Of a stretch of DNA of 64,000 nucleotides, positions 8,986 through 18,108 are shown one piece after another. The notes beneath the pieces are model-generated. The model ran no database searches and was not told the origin of the DNA. It saw only the letters and a program-made list of their open reading frames with translations. Source of the DNA: Nonomuraea sp. NBC_00507 (GTDB lineage: Bacteria; Actinomycetota; Actinomycetes; Streptosporangiales; Streptosporangiaceae); contig NZ_CP107853.1 in assembly GCF_036013525.1 (NCBI RefSeq), forward strand, positions 7,750,001 through 7,814,000, in the 5' to 3' direction. The position numbers and the translations under genes were made by a program. Position 1 is the first letter of the stretch, and each line of letters opens with the position of its first letter.

Positions 8986-9703
8986 CGACTTCGGTGACCC
9001 GGATCAGCCGGCCGGCCTCGTCGTAGTCGTAGTCCTGGGCGCTGCCGCCCGGGCCCTGCCGGGCGGCCACGCGGCCCTGGTTGTCGGGCAGCGCGGAGAA
9101 GTCCAGCCAGGTGGCGTCGTCCTTGGTGTAGGTCAGCGCGACCTGGGTCCCGGTGTTGTCGTAGCGTGCCGTGCCGGTGAGACCGCCGGGATAGACCTGC
9201 CGGCTGAGGCGGCCGTCCTGGTCGTAGGAGCCGGTGAAGGCGCCGGCGCCGCCGGTGTCCACCTTGGTCGGCAGGTCGCGACGTTCCGCCCTGCCTGCGG
9301 CGTCCACGCCGTTGTAGGTGAAGGTGATCAGTCCTTTCCCGTCGTGGGTGGTGGCGATCTGGCCGTCGGCGTTGTAGGTGACGGTGGAGACGTTCCCGGT
9401 GGCGTCGGTCATGGACATGGCTCGGCCGAAACCGTCGTACGCGATGCTCACCTTGTCGCCTCCCGTGCTGGAGGTCTCGGCGGGCAGTCCGGTGGCCGGG
9501 TCGAAGCCGTAGGTGGTCTCCGGGACCGCCGTGCCGCCCGCGCCTTCGGGAGTGACCCGCACCTGCGACTTGATCACGCGGCCGGCGGCGTCGTGGGTGA
9601 AGGTGAGGGTTCGGGTGGTCTGCCCGGAGACGTCCGTACGCACTGCGGTGTCGCCGTAGAAGGAGTACGTGGTCCTCCGGACGGGGAGCGGCAACGTGCA
9701 CAT
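8985..9703 (-). pseudogene. RHS/YD-repeat protein fragment
   Basis: About 240 codons with RHS/YD repeats: YDGFGRAMSMTDATGN, VTYNADGQIATTHDGKG, YDQDGRLSRQVYPGG, YDYDEAGRLIRVTE, spaced 20-25 residues apart. RHS proteins are very large secreted or surface shells, often carrying a C-terminal toxin; here both the export signal and the C-terminal core and toxin are missing. The last residues run straight into P450 sequence, so this is an illegitimate junction. Confidence 0.8.
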
Positions 9704-9770
9704 GCGGGTGGAGGCATCCGGGCAGGGCCGCGTCTATCAGGCTGGCCGCGATCAGACCATCAACGAGTGA
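9684..9770 (+). pseudogene. C-terminal tail remnant ending ARVYQAGRD-type motif
   Basis: A short plus frame reads NVHMRVEASGQGRVYQAGRD followed by QTINE and a stop at 9768-9770. Actinobacterial signalling and effector-associated multidomain proteins often contain a linker of this xGxRVYQAGRD type. Only this tail remains; the rest is gone. Confidence 0.35.
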
Positions 9771-9875
9771 TGGGCGCCCAGCCGGTGCCAGCCCTCGCCC
9801 AGCCGGCTGGTCACCAGCACCCGCCCGGACAGGGCCGTGCGCGATGGGGGCGCCCTGGCATGCCTGGAGGCCCCC

Positions 9876-12800
9876 ATGCCGGTCAGTTTCCTCACCCCCG
9901 AGCAACGCAGCCGATACGGCGTCTTCACCGCCGTCCCCGACATCGCCCAGCTGGGCGCCTTCTTCCACCTGAACGCCGACGACCGGCGCCGGGCGATGGC
10001 CGCCAACGGCGCGCGCAACCAGCTCGGCTGGGCCGTGCAACTGGGCACCGCACGGTTCTTGAACTGCTTCCTGGACGATCCCGAGGACGTTCCCGCCGCG
10101 GTGGTCGACTACGTCGCCGAGCAGCTCGGCCTGCAGGCAGCCGACCTGAAGGGGTACGGCGAGAAGGAAGCCCGCTGGGATCATCAGAAGCAGATCCGCA
10201 CCGGCTACGGCTACACCGCCTTCGCCGGCGAGCAGTGGTTCGCGCTGGCCTGCTGGCTCTACAAACGGGCCTGGACCACAGGCGAGCGCCCGATCGTGCT
10301 GTTCGACCTGGCCACCCACCGCCTGGTGGAGGCCAAGATCCTGCTGCCCGGCGTCACCACCCTGGAACGGCTGATCGCCGCGCTGCGCGAGCGCGTCGCC
10401 GCCCGCCAGCACGCGCTGCTGGCCGCCGCCCCCAGCCCCAACCAGACCGCCGTGCTGGAGAACCTGGTCAAAGTCGAGGTGGGCCGGCGCGTCTCCCGGC
10501 TGGACCGATTACGCAAAAGCCCCACCGACGTCAGCAGCACCGGCCTGGTCAAAGCCCTGGACTGGCATGTGGAACTACGCGCCCTGGGCGCGGCCGGCTG
10601 GAACCTGGGCGCGGTGCCACCCGGCAAGATCGCCGCACTGGCCCGCTTCGCCCACGCCGCCCGCGCCCAGGCCGTCGCCGACCTGGCCGGGAGCCGCAAA
10701 CTCGCCACCCTGGTCGCCTTCGCCGCGACCATGACCCCCCAATCGGCCGACGACGCGGTCGAGGTGTTCGACCTGGCGGTCGGCGACCTGCTGCGCACCT
10801 CAGCGTTCAAAGCGGCCAAAGAGCGGATGCGCACTCTCAAGGACCTCGACACCGCGGCGATCGTGCTGCGCGAGGTGTGGCTGAAGATCCGCTCCGTCGC
10901 CGAAATCCCCGACGGCGACATCCGCGCCGCCCTCGATGAGATGGATCTGGCCGCCATTCACGCCGCGGCTGACGTCATCGGCGACATCGCCCGCGAACCG
11001 GATGAGGATTTCCAAGAAGAGTTGCTGGATCGCTACGCCACCGTCCGACGCTTCCTGCCCAAGCTGCTCAAGCACCTCGACTTCGACGCCGGCGCCGATC
11101 AGACGCCCGGGCACGGGGTGCGGCGCGGCCATGAGGTGCTGGCTGCGCTGGACTTCCTCAAGGCGATCGAGCGCCGCCGCACCGACATCGACCCCAGCGA
11201 GGTTCCCGCGGGCGTGCTGACCTCGGCCTGGCACCGGCGCGTTTTCCCCAAACGCGGCGAGCTGGCCGGCACCTTCAACAAACACGCCTACACCGTGGCG
11301 ACCGTCGAGCGGCTACGCGAGTCACTGCGCCGCCACGAGGTGTTCGTGCCGGGCCTGCGCAAATGGGGCGACCCCACCGCCGGGCTGCTCAAGGGCGCCG
11401 AGTGGGAACGGGCCCGCCCCCGCATCTGCGATGAGCTGAACCTGTCCCCACAGCCCGGCACCGACGTGGAGCGGTGGGCCGCCACCCTCGACTTCGCCTA
11501 CCGCCAGCTCGCCGCCGGCCTATCCGGCGAAGACGACGGCCGCAACGACTGGGTACGCCTGGCCAAGAACGAAGATGGCAAGGACCACCTGGTGCTCACC
11601 GGCCTGGACCGCCTGGACGAGCCCGCCTCCCTCACCGCACTGCGCGCCGACATCGACGCCCGCATGCCCATCGTGGACCTGCCCGAAGCCCTGCTGGAGG
11701 TGCACTCCTGGACCGGCTGCCTCGACCACTTCACCCACATCTCCGAAGAGGCGCCCTCCCGCAAACAGGACATGACCACCTCGATCGCCGCCGTCCTGGT
11801 CAGCCAAGCCATGAACGTCGGCATGCGGCCGATGGCCGCCGAAGGCGAACCCGCCCTCGCCCTGGACCGGCTGTACTGGGTAGAGCAGAACTACCTGCGC
11901 GCCGCCACCCTCACCGCCGCCAACGCCGCCCTCGTCGACCACCACACCGGCCTGGAATTGGCCCAAGCCTGGGGCGGCGGCGAACTCGCCTCCGCCCGAC
12001 GGACTGCGGTTCGTCGTCCCGGTCAAAACCATCAACGCCGGACCCAACACCAAATACTTCGGAAAAGGAAAAGGCGCCAAGGGCGTCACCTACTACAATT
12101 TCACCTCCGACCAATTCACCGGCTTTCACGGCATCGTCATCCCCGGCACCCCCAAAGACTGGTACTACATCCTGGAAGGGCTCCTGGACCAGGAAACGTC
12201 ACTGAAGCCCACCGAGATCACCTCCGACACCGCAGGCGCCTCCGAAATCGCGTTCGCCATCTTCCGGCTGATGGGCTGGCAATTCTCCCCACGCCTGGCC
12301 GACGTTGGCAGCGCCACCCTGTTCCGCGCCGACCCGGCCGCCCACTACGGCACCATCGACGCCCTGATCCGCAGCCGGGTCAACATCAAGCTGATCAACG
12401 ACTCCTGGGATGATCTGCTACGGGTGGCCGGATCGCTGCTCACCGGCGCGGTCAAGACCAGCGAGCTGTTTCGCTACTTCGCCGGCGGCGGCACCCCTAC
12501 CCCCATCGGCCGCGCCCTGATGGAACTGGGCAAACTCGACCGCTCCACCTACCTGGCCAGCTACTACGACGACGAACTGCTACGCCGCCGGGTCAACACC
12601 CAGCTCAACCGGCAAGAATCCCGCCACACCCTGGCCCGCAAAATCTTCCACGGCCAAAAAGGCGAACTCCGGCAGAAATACAAAGAAGGCCAGGAAGATC
12701 AACTCGGTGCGCTGGGCTTTATGACCAACATCTGCATCCTGTGGAACACGGTCTATACGGCCCGCGCCCTGGAAGAAATGCGGGCCGAGGGTAAGAAGAT

Positions 12801-12939
12801 CTCCGCCACTGACATCGCCCGGCTTTCACCCCTGGGCTTTGAGCATTTCAACATGCTCGGCCGCTACAGTTTCTCCCTGCCCGACCTGGTCCGCGACGGG
12901 CAACTGAGGCCGTTGCGCACACCCCCGCCCGCCGAGTAA
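9876..12939 (+). pseudogene. tnpA: Tn3-family transposase with a +1 frameshift at the first catalytic Asp
   Basis: The start MPVSFLTPEQRSRYGVFTAV (ATG 9876 after TGGAGG) and the first ~706 codons are a full-length Tn3/DUF4158-type N-terminal part. At AWGGGELASA the reading frame breaks in the CCC run at 11995-11997; one base too many. The other frame continues DGLRFVVPVKTINAGP and ends at 12939 with LGRYSFSLPDLVRDGQL. The family's DDE residues are the D of ADGLRF, the D of TSDTAGAS and the E of RQESRHTLARKIF, so the shift lands right before the first one. Without frameshifting the product lacks the entire catalytic core. No terminal inverted repeats were recognised. Confidence 0.9.
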
Positions 12940-12951
12940 CCCCCCTGACGT

Positions 12952-13208
12952 TCAGCGCGCCGGATGCTCCCGGGCCGCAACGCCCTGCGCGAGCATCCGG
13001 CGTACCTGCTCATGGAGATCCCAGCGCTCGTACCGATCTTGCGCAGGCCCCACCCCTCACCCCGCGCGTCCGCCATCGCCACCATCAACGCCGCACCGGT
13101 CACCTCCGCCAACCGGCGCAGCCGTACCGCAGGCGCCAGGTCGGCGATCTCCCGGCAAAAAGGATCAACATCAGCACGCAGGAACGCCACACCCTCAGAA
13201 TCCGCCAT
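12952..13208 (-). pseudogene. Small helix-turn-helix protein, frameshifted near its end
   Basis: ATG 13208 gives MADSEGVAFLRADVDPFCRE, then LRKIGTSAGIS. The expected continuation HEQVRRMLAQGVAAREHPAR lies in the next frame (stop at 12952-12954); one base is missing near 13012. Together this is an ~85-residue protein with a C-terminal GxSxEQVRRML helix-turn-helix, a common small actinobacterial family. It reads towards the 3' end of the Tn3 transposase remnant. A second, internally deleted copy sits at 6812. Confidence 0.6.
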
Positions 13209-13293
13209 CGGGCAAGACTGGCCTGGTCAGACCTACAGTGTCAACGGATGTGACACCAAGCCCGGTTCTCCGTTCCGCTCCTACTGGCAGGCC
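13201..13293. repeat. 92-bp inverted repeat copy B
   Basis: Reverse complement of 6728-6818 with about six mismatches; holds the promoter region and first codons of the small HTH gene at 13208. Confidence 0.85.
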
Positions 13294-13311
13294 CGGTTAT
13301 AGGCGCGCCCG

Positions 13312-13391
13312 CATCAGTTTCACTGAGCCGACATCAGACCTACTGAGTCACGACGTCAGCTTGACTGAGCCGCATCACCTTCACTGAGCAA
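13312..13391. repeat. Four imperfect tandem CATCAG...ACTGAG units
   Basis: The stretch holds CATCAGTTTCACTGAG, CATCAGACCTACTGAG, GTCAGCTTGACTGAG and CATCACCTTCACTGAG, spaced about 20-22 bp. It could be an operator or iteron array, or the footprint left by an insertion element. It lies upstream of the zinc-ribbon coiled-coil gene. Confidence 0.65.
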
Positions 13392-13432
13392 GGACACAGT
13401 CGCGATGACCACAGGCGAAGGCTGCCCGAACT

Positions 13433-13463
13433 AACTTGCGGGAATCTTGCCTTCTCGCAAGTT
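13433..13463. promoter_or_regulatory. Inverted repeat AACTTGCG / CGCAAGTT
   Basis: Two 8-bp arms separated by 15 bp, about 80-110 bp upstream of the gene at 13544. The half-site CTCGCAA also recurs in the iteron array at 23938-24020, so one regulator may see both. Confidence 0.5.
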
Positions 13464-13495
13464 GTCTCGCGTCAGGAGGGACGCAACAAGCCACA

Positions 13496-13529
13496 ATTTT
13501 CGATTTGTATTTTCTAGAAAATCGAAAAT
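13496..13529. promoter_or_regulatory. AT-rich palindrome directly before the coiled-coil gene
   Basis: ATTTTCGATTT at 13496-13506 is mirrored by AAATCGAAAAT at 13519-13529 (11-bp perfect arms, 12-bp spacer). It ends 14 bp before the GTG at 13544 and stands out in this GC-rich region, so it is a strong candidate operator for autoregulation. Confidence 0.75.
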
Positions 13530-13543
13530 GGTAGGCTCCTGCT

Positions 13544-14743
13544 GTGACTGCGGAGACCAGTGTGGTGACGCCGTGCAAGCATTGCGGGGCGCCGATCGAG
13601 CAACGACGGGGCCGGGGGAGGCCCAAGGCGTACTGTCCCGAAAAGGACTGTCAGGCGGCCGCCAAGCGAGAGCGGGAGCTCCGGCGGGCCACGCCAGGTC
13701 TGGAGGGCGCGCTGGCCAGGGCCGAGCAGCTGTATGACCGCATGGAGAGCGGGCTGGCGTCGGCCATCGAACCTCTGGCGCGCGCCCTGGCCGACGAGCT
13801 GAGCCCCGCGGGAGTGGAGGCCAAGCTCAGCGCCGTGCAGGCTGAAGCGCACACACGGGTGGCGATCGCGCGTACCGAGCGGGAGCAGGCGTTCGAGCAG
13901 GTACGGCTGGCGCGCGAGGCCGCCGAGCACGCCCGCAGGCAGACGACCGAGATGCGGGCCAAGCTCGAGGAGGCGGAAACCGAGCGGGAGACGGCGCTCC
14001 ACGACGCCGAGCGGGCGCGCGAGCAGGCGCTGGCGGCATTGCGGGAGGCCGCCAGCACCGAACGGCAAGCTCTGCAGACGGCCGAGGAGGCGCAGCGGCG
14101 CGCGGATGCGGCCGAGCAGCGCGCCAAGGAGGCCGCACACCAGGTTGAGCTGACCGAACGGGCCAGGGATCAGGCCGTGCAGGAGCTGGCCGAACGGGTA
14201 GAGCTGGCGGACCGGGAGGCTGCGGAGGCGCGGGCGCAGGTCATGCAGGCGCAAGAGGAGGCTGACCGGGCACGGGCGGAGACGGATCGCGCCCGGGCAG
14301 ACACGGCGACGGCCGTGCGGGCCCGTGAGCAGGCCGAACGGGACGTGATCGCGGCCCGAGCCCGGGAGGAGGCGGCGGGGCAGGAGCGGGAACGCGCCGT
14401 GGAACGGGCGGTCGCGGCCGAGCGGGCCGCGGCGGAGGCCGGCCGCGATCGGGCGGTGGCACTGCAGGAGGCCGAGAGGGCCGCGGCCGAGGCCACGCGG
14501 TTGACGAGACGGGCCGCTGAGGTCGAGGAGGAGGCCGCGACCGCGCTGAGCCGGGAACGAAAGCTCATGACACGGGAGAGGACCCGCGCCGATGCCGCGG
14601 TCAAGGAGCTTGATCAGGCGCGGGCGGAGCTGCGGCTGGAGCGGGTACGGCTCGAGGACCTGCGGGCCGACCTGGAGGCGGCCCGAGCCGAGGCGGCTCA
14701 GCTGCGGGAACGGGCGGTCACCGCAGAGTTGCGAGCGGGTTGA
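13544..14743 (+). CDS. Zinc-ribbon, long coiled-coil protein (KfrA-like layout)
   Basis: 399 residues from GTG 13544. Residues 11-35 form a compact Cys cluster, CKHCGAPIEQRRGRGRPKAY followed by CPEKDC, i.e. CxxC...CxxxxC, with a GRGRPKAY basic patch that looks DNA-binding. From ~residue 60 to the end it is almost pure Ala/Glu/Arg coiled coil with heptads (ARERAEQ-like repeats). N-terminal DNA binding plus a long alpha-helical tail and a palindrome over the promoter recall plasmid KfrA proteins, which are autoregulated and help plasmid stability; similarity is architectural only. No partner gene follows. Confidence 0.8.
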   Translation: MTAETSVVTPCKHCGAPIEQRRGRGRPKAYCPEKDCQAAAKRERELRRATPGLEGALARAEQLYDRMESGLASAIEPLARALADELSPAGVEAKLSAVQAEAHTRVAIARTEREQAFEQVRLAREAAEHARRQTTEMRAKLEEAETERETALHDAERAREQALAALREAASTERQALQTAEEAQRRADAAEQRAKEAAHQVELTERARDQAVQELAERVELADREAAEARAQVMQAQEEADRARAETDRARADTATAVRAREQAERDVIAARAREEAAGQERERAVERAVAAERAAAEAGRDRAVALQEAERAAAEATRLTRRAAEVEEEAATALSRERKLMTRERTRADAAVKELDQARAELRLERVRLEDLRADLEAARAEAAQLRERAVTAELRAG

Positions 14744-14778
14744 CCCTCCAACCGGGCCCCGGACTCGGGCGACGTGCT

Positions 14779-15026
14779 GGTAAGAATCGTGCCGCACGCC
14801 CCAAAGCGACGCTGCGTAACCAGGAGCTGCCCGGACGGCTTGACATAAAAGTAGTTAGCGAGCAATGCGACCTGCGGAAACGCCCGGTCCAGTGTTATTG
14901 AGCGGCATCGCGCCTGACTCATCCCCGAACGCCCGGACCGAAACCGGCCCTTTGGTGGGTGGCACAGTCGCACACCGTGACCTGGGGCGATGCCGCTCGT
15001 TTGGGCCGTATGGCGCGATTCTTACC
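14779..15026. mobile_element. MITE-like element with nested inverted repeats
   Basis: GGTAAGAATCGTGCCGCAC at 14779-14797 (arm to 14808) is mirrored by GTATGGCGCGATTCTTACC ending at 15026 (arm from 14998), about 29-30 bp with four or five differences. Inside, GAGCGGCATCG (near 14900) is mirrored by CGATGCCGCTC (14988-14998). The 248-bp unit has no coding frame; it could fold into a long hairpin. It lies just upstream of the DyP operon. No target duplication is obvious. Confidence 0.6.
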
Positions 15027-15133
15027 GGCGGCCCATGTAGGCCCAGCATTGGTGGCCACATCGCACCGCATCATGAGACAATTGCCGTAGTCAGGTCACT
15101 TCAGTCTCCCCCTATGCCAGGAGGGGGATCGGC

Positions 15134-15667
15134 ATGGAGATCAGACCGCAGGCGGTCGCCATCCCGAAGGAGACCGACCATCTGGAGCAGGGGAAATACG
15201 GCCCCATCTTTCCGAAGACGCCGGCCTGCTACGGGTTCACCATCATCGCGAAGGTCAAGCCCGGCCGGGCCGACGCCATCCGCAACCATGGGAACGCGCT
15301 CGCCAAGGCGGTGGAAGCCGATCCGCAGTTCCTCGCTCCGCTCAAGCTGCACTACCTGCGCTGGGTGCTCTTCGACGACGACACACGATTCCTGTATCAG
15401 GGAATCTTCGACACCGACTTCGACAAGTACACCGAAGACGCCGTCGCGCTGTTCGGCAAGGCGGGGCTCAACACGACCTTCGAAAACCTTGAGGGCTTCC
15501 CCGAGGACTGGAAGACCAACCCGGAGGCGTTCATCAGATTCGTTCGTGAGCATCATTGCCCGAGCTTCATCGAGTACGGCGAGTACCCGTACTTCACCGC
15601 CGATGAGATCAAGCAAGCTCTGCGGATCAAGAGCGCTCTGTCGGAGATGCTCGATCAGCTGCAGTGA
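15134..15667 (+). CDS. Conserved unassigned protein, first gene of the DyP operon
   Basis: 177 residues from ATG 15134 (GGAGGGGGATC upstream serves as ribosome site). Soluble, no signal or membrane segment. Residues 32-110 (ACYGFTIIAKVKPGRADAIR ... HYLRWVLFDDDTRFLYQGIF) look like a ferredoxin-like alpha/beta dimeric barrel fold, the same general fold as the DyP peroxidase encoded two genes on; this is a judgement from sequence style. Histidines and Cys cluster at EHHCPSFIEYGEYPYF near residue 138. Next gene follows after 27 bp. Function unknown; probably works with the peroxidase. Confidence 0.75.
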   Translation: MEIRPQAVAIPKETDHLEQGKYGPIFPKTPACYGFTIIAKVKPGRADAIRNHGNALAKAVEADPQFLAPLKLHYLRWVLFDDDTRFLYQGIFDTDFDKYTEDAVALFGKAGLNTTFENLEGFPEDWKTNPEAFIRFVREHHCPSFIEYGEYPYFTADEIKQALRIKSALSEMLDQLQ

Positions 15668-15694
15668 CATCCGCCGGCGCTGCCTGGAGGCGAG

Positions 15695-16714
15695 ATGAGC
15701 GAGTCCGGAACCGCGCGTACCTACAACCAGAACCATGTGCCGCGCCCCTACAACCCGGGTCGGCGCCGGTTGAGCATCTACGTCGCGTGGAGCTATCCCG
15801 CCGAGGCGGGCAGGAATGTGGCCGAGCTGGACAACCGGTTCTCCACGATGACCGAGGTGCGCCGCGTGACGTGGCCGGCTTACGAGGACCCGAAATGGTC
15901 GGATCCGCTGCGGTTCCAGCAGGGCATCGCGGGCGGGCTGGAGCTGTTCTTCTGGGGCTGGCTGCCCTTCCAGCAGTTCGTCGAGGAGGCCACCGGTTAC
16001 CCCGTGCCCGTGTACCAACGCGTCGATCAGGCGGGTTTCCACACGCCGCTGGACGAGCGGGTGCTGGCGGACACCGACACCCTGTTCGTGTGGGGGCTGG
16101 ATCACATGATCACCGGGCAGGACGCCACACCTGCGGAGATCGAGGCGGTGCGTGATTGGCTCACTCGCGAAGGAACCTGCCTTGCTCTGGGGCCGCATCA
16201 CGACGTCGGCGCATCGGACGACATGGCGGTGCGCGACATGGAGTATCACCATCACGGCGACGCGTTGGTGCCACGCCAGCAACGCTTCGGAAGGTACACC
16301 CGATCGCTGATGGCCGGTCTGGGGGTGCCCGTCGAGAACCGCTATGGGCTGCGTCCCGCGGTGGCGGAGGGGAACAGGAGCGCTCCTCTGTCCATCGCCA
16401 GGGACCTGGACACCAAGGGGTGGCTGGAAGGTGTGTCCAGCTTCAACTTCCACATGCACCTGCCGCACTACGCCGTCACCACCGACGATCCGAACGTCAT
16501 CCACGTGCTGGGCAGGCAGCCGATCGACATGTCCAGGCCGCCGCACCCGTTCACCGAGGCCGGGAACACTGAGTTCAACATGTTCCTGTGGATGCCGCCG
16601 AGTGGGGACCGGGCCGGTGACGTGATCTTCGCCGACACCACGATCTTCAGCTCGCTGTTCGGCGTCGACGAGAGCCTGCGCACCTTCTGGCACAACATCG
16701 TCTCGGCGAAGTAG
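15695..16714 (+). CDS. Conserved unassigned protein, second gene of the DyP operon
   Basis: 339 residues from ATG 15695, preceded by GGAGGCGAG. No export signal. The segment ADTDTLFVWGLDHMITGQDA followed by EIEAVRDWLTREGTCLALGP resembles class I glutamine-amidotransferase-like folds (a strand, then a helix with x-W-L-x-x-G), and two His-rich patches, GPHHDVGAS and EYHHHGDA, could bind metal or haem. No catalytic Cys nucleophile elbow is recognised. It sits between the 177-residue protein and the peroxidase with 22-27 bp gaps, so it is co-transcribed with them. Function unknown. Confidence 0.75.
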   Translation: MSESGTARTYNQNHVPRPYNPGRRRLSIYVAWSYPAEAGRNVAELDNRFSTMTEVRRVTWPAYEDPKWSDPLRFQQGIAGGLELFFWGWLPFQQFVEEATGYPVPVYQRVDQAGFHTPLDERVLADTDTLFVWGLDHMITGQDATPAEIEAVRDWLTREGTCLALGPHHDVGASDDMAVRDMEYHHHGDALVPRQQRFGRYTRSLMAGLGVPVENRYGLRPAVAEGNRSAPLSIARDLDTKGWLEGVSSFNFHMHLPHYAVTTDDPNVIHVLGRQPIDMSRPPHPFTEAGNTEFNMFLWMPPSGDRAGDVIFADTTIFSSLFGVDESLRTFWHNIVSAK

Positions 16715-16736
16715 CACTACAGGGAGGCGGGTTCCG

Positions 16737-18068
16737 GTGAGCGAGCAAACCCACGTCAAGCTCGAACTCGACGACATCCAGCGTGGGGTGCTCAGCCCCC
16801 GGCTGACGCCGTACGCGGCGACCTACATCGTGTTCCGCATCGATGACCGCGAGCACGGGCGGGAGCTGATGCGGCGCGTGAGCGCCGTGGCGACCTCGGC
16901 CGCCGACACGGTGGGCCCGCTGGGTGAGACGTGGATCAGCATCGCCCTCACCTACCACGGTCTCAAGGCGCTCGGTGTTGCTCAGGAATCGCTGGACACG
17001 TTCGCCTGGGAGTTCCGGCAGGGGATGGCCGCACGGGCGAAGGCGCTGGGCGACATCGGCGAGAGCAGTCCCGAGAACTGGGAGCCCCCGCTTGGCACGT
17101 CCGACGTCCACGTGGTGCTGGTGGCGCTCGCGCCTGACAGCGCGCAACTGGAGGCCGCCATCGATCGTGCCCGCCCCGCCTATGACGCCCTGACCGGCGT
17201 AACGGCGATCTGGCGACAGAACTGCCACGCGCTGCCCACCGAGACCGAACCCTTCGGCTACCGCGACGGCATCAGCCACCCGGCCGTCGAGGGCAGCGGC
17301 ATCCCCGGATCCAACACGCTGGAGGAACCGCTCAAGGCCGGCGAGTTCGTGCTCGGCTACCGCGACGAACTCGGCGGCATCCAGACCCCGCAACCCGATG
17401 TCCTCGGACGCAACGGCACCTACGTGGTCTTCCGCAAACTCCACCAGCGCGTCGCCCTGTTCCGGCGCTACCTGAAGGACAACTCCACCAGCCCCGAAGA
17501 CGAGGAACTGCTCGCTGCGAAGCTCATGGGACGTTGGCGCAGCGGCGCGCCGCTGGCGCTCAGCCCGGACCGCGACGATCCCACCCTCGACGCCGACCCG
17601 CACCGCAACAGCTTCCTCTACCACAAAGATGACCCGGCGGGGTTCATCACCCCCGGCGGCTGTCACATCCGCCGGGGCAACCCCCGCGACGCGGCGGTGG
17701 CGGGCGTGGTGAGGCTGCACCGGATGATCAGACGCGGCACCGTCTATGGCCCGCCGCTGCCCGAAGGCGTCCTGGAGGACGATGGGGTTGATCGGGGGCT
17801 GATGTTCGCCTTCATCGGCGCGCATCTGGGGCGGCAGTTCGAGTTCGTCCAGTCGGAATGGATGAACGACGGCGTCTTCTTCGGCTCCGGCGACTCGAAG
17901 GACCCTGTCGTCGGCTCCACCGACGGCTCCGGCGACTTCACCATTCCCCGGCGCCCCGTACGGCGGCGCCTGCTCTCCTTGCCGAGATTCGTGGTTACGC
18001 GCGGCGGCGAATACTGCTTCATGCCCGGACTGAGCGCACTGCGCTGGCTCGGCGACCTCACAGACTGA
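16737..18068 (+). CDS. Dye-decolorising (DyP-type) haem peroxidase
   Basis: 443 residues from GTG 16737 behind AGGGAGGCGG. The DyP hallmark GYRDG is at 174-178 (catalytic Asp177), the ISHPAVEGSG loop follows, NGTYVVFRKLHQRVALF lies at ~226-242, and the proximal haem histidine is in GGCHIRRGNPRD (His310, with downstream Arg317). No Tat or Sec signal, so it is cytoplasmic or encapsulated. DyPs oxidise phenols and dyes with hydrogen peroxide. Third gene of an operon with two unassigned proteins and a BASS-like transporter; no encapsulin gene is nearby. Confidence 0.93.
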   Translation: MSEQTHVKLELDDIQRGVLSPRLTPYAATYIVFRIDDREHGRELMRRVSAVATSAADTVGPLGETWISIALTYHGLKALGVAQESLDTFAWEFRQGMAARAKALGDIGESSPENWEPPLGTSDVHVVLVALAPDSAQLEAAIDRARPAYDALTGVTAIWRQNCHALPTETEPFGYRDGISHPAVEGSGIPGSNTLEEPLKAGEFVLGYRDELGGIQTPQPDVLGRNGTYVVFRKLHQRVALFRRYLKDNSTSPEDEELLAAKLMGRWRSGAPLALSPDRDDPTLDADPHRNSFLYHKDDPAGFITPGGCHIRRGNPRDAAVAGVVRLHRMIRRGTVYGPPLPEGVLEDDGVDRGLMFAFIGAHLGRQFEFVQSEWMNDGVFFGSGDSKDPVVGSTDGSGDFTIPRRPVRRRLLSLPRFVVTRGGEYCFMPGLSALRWLGDLTD

Positions 18069-18108
18069 GCATGACAACGCCGCTCTTGCCCAGAGACCGG
18101 GGATCCAC

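Noticed and set aside
9344..10939. 531-codon plus frame overlapping the RHS remnant and transposase
   Set aside because: Out of frame with the transposase, strongly biased composition.
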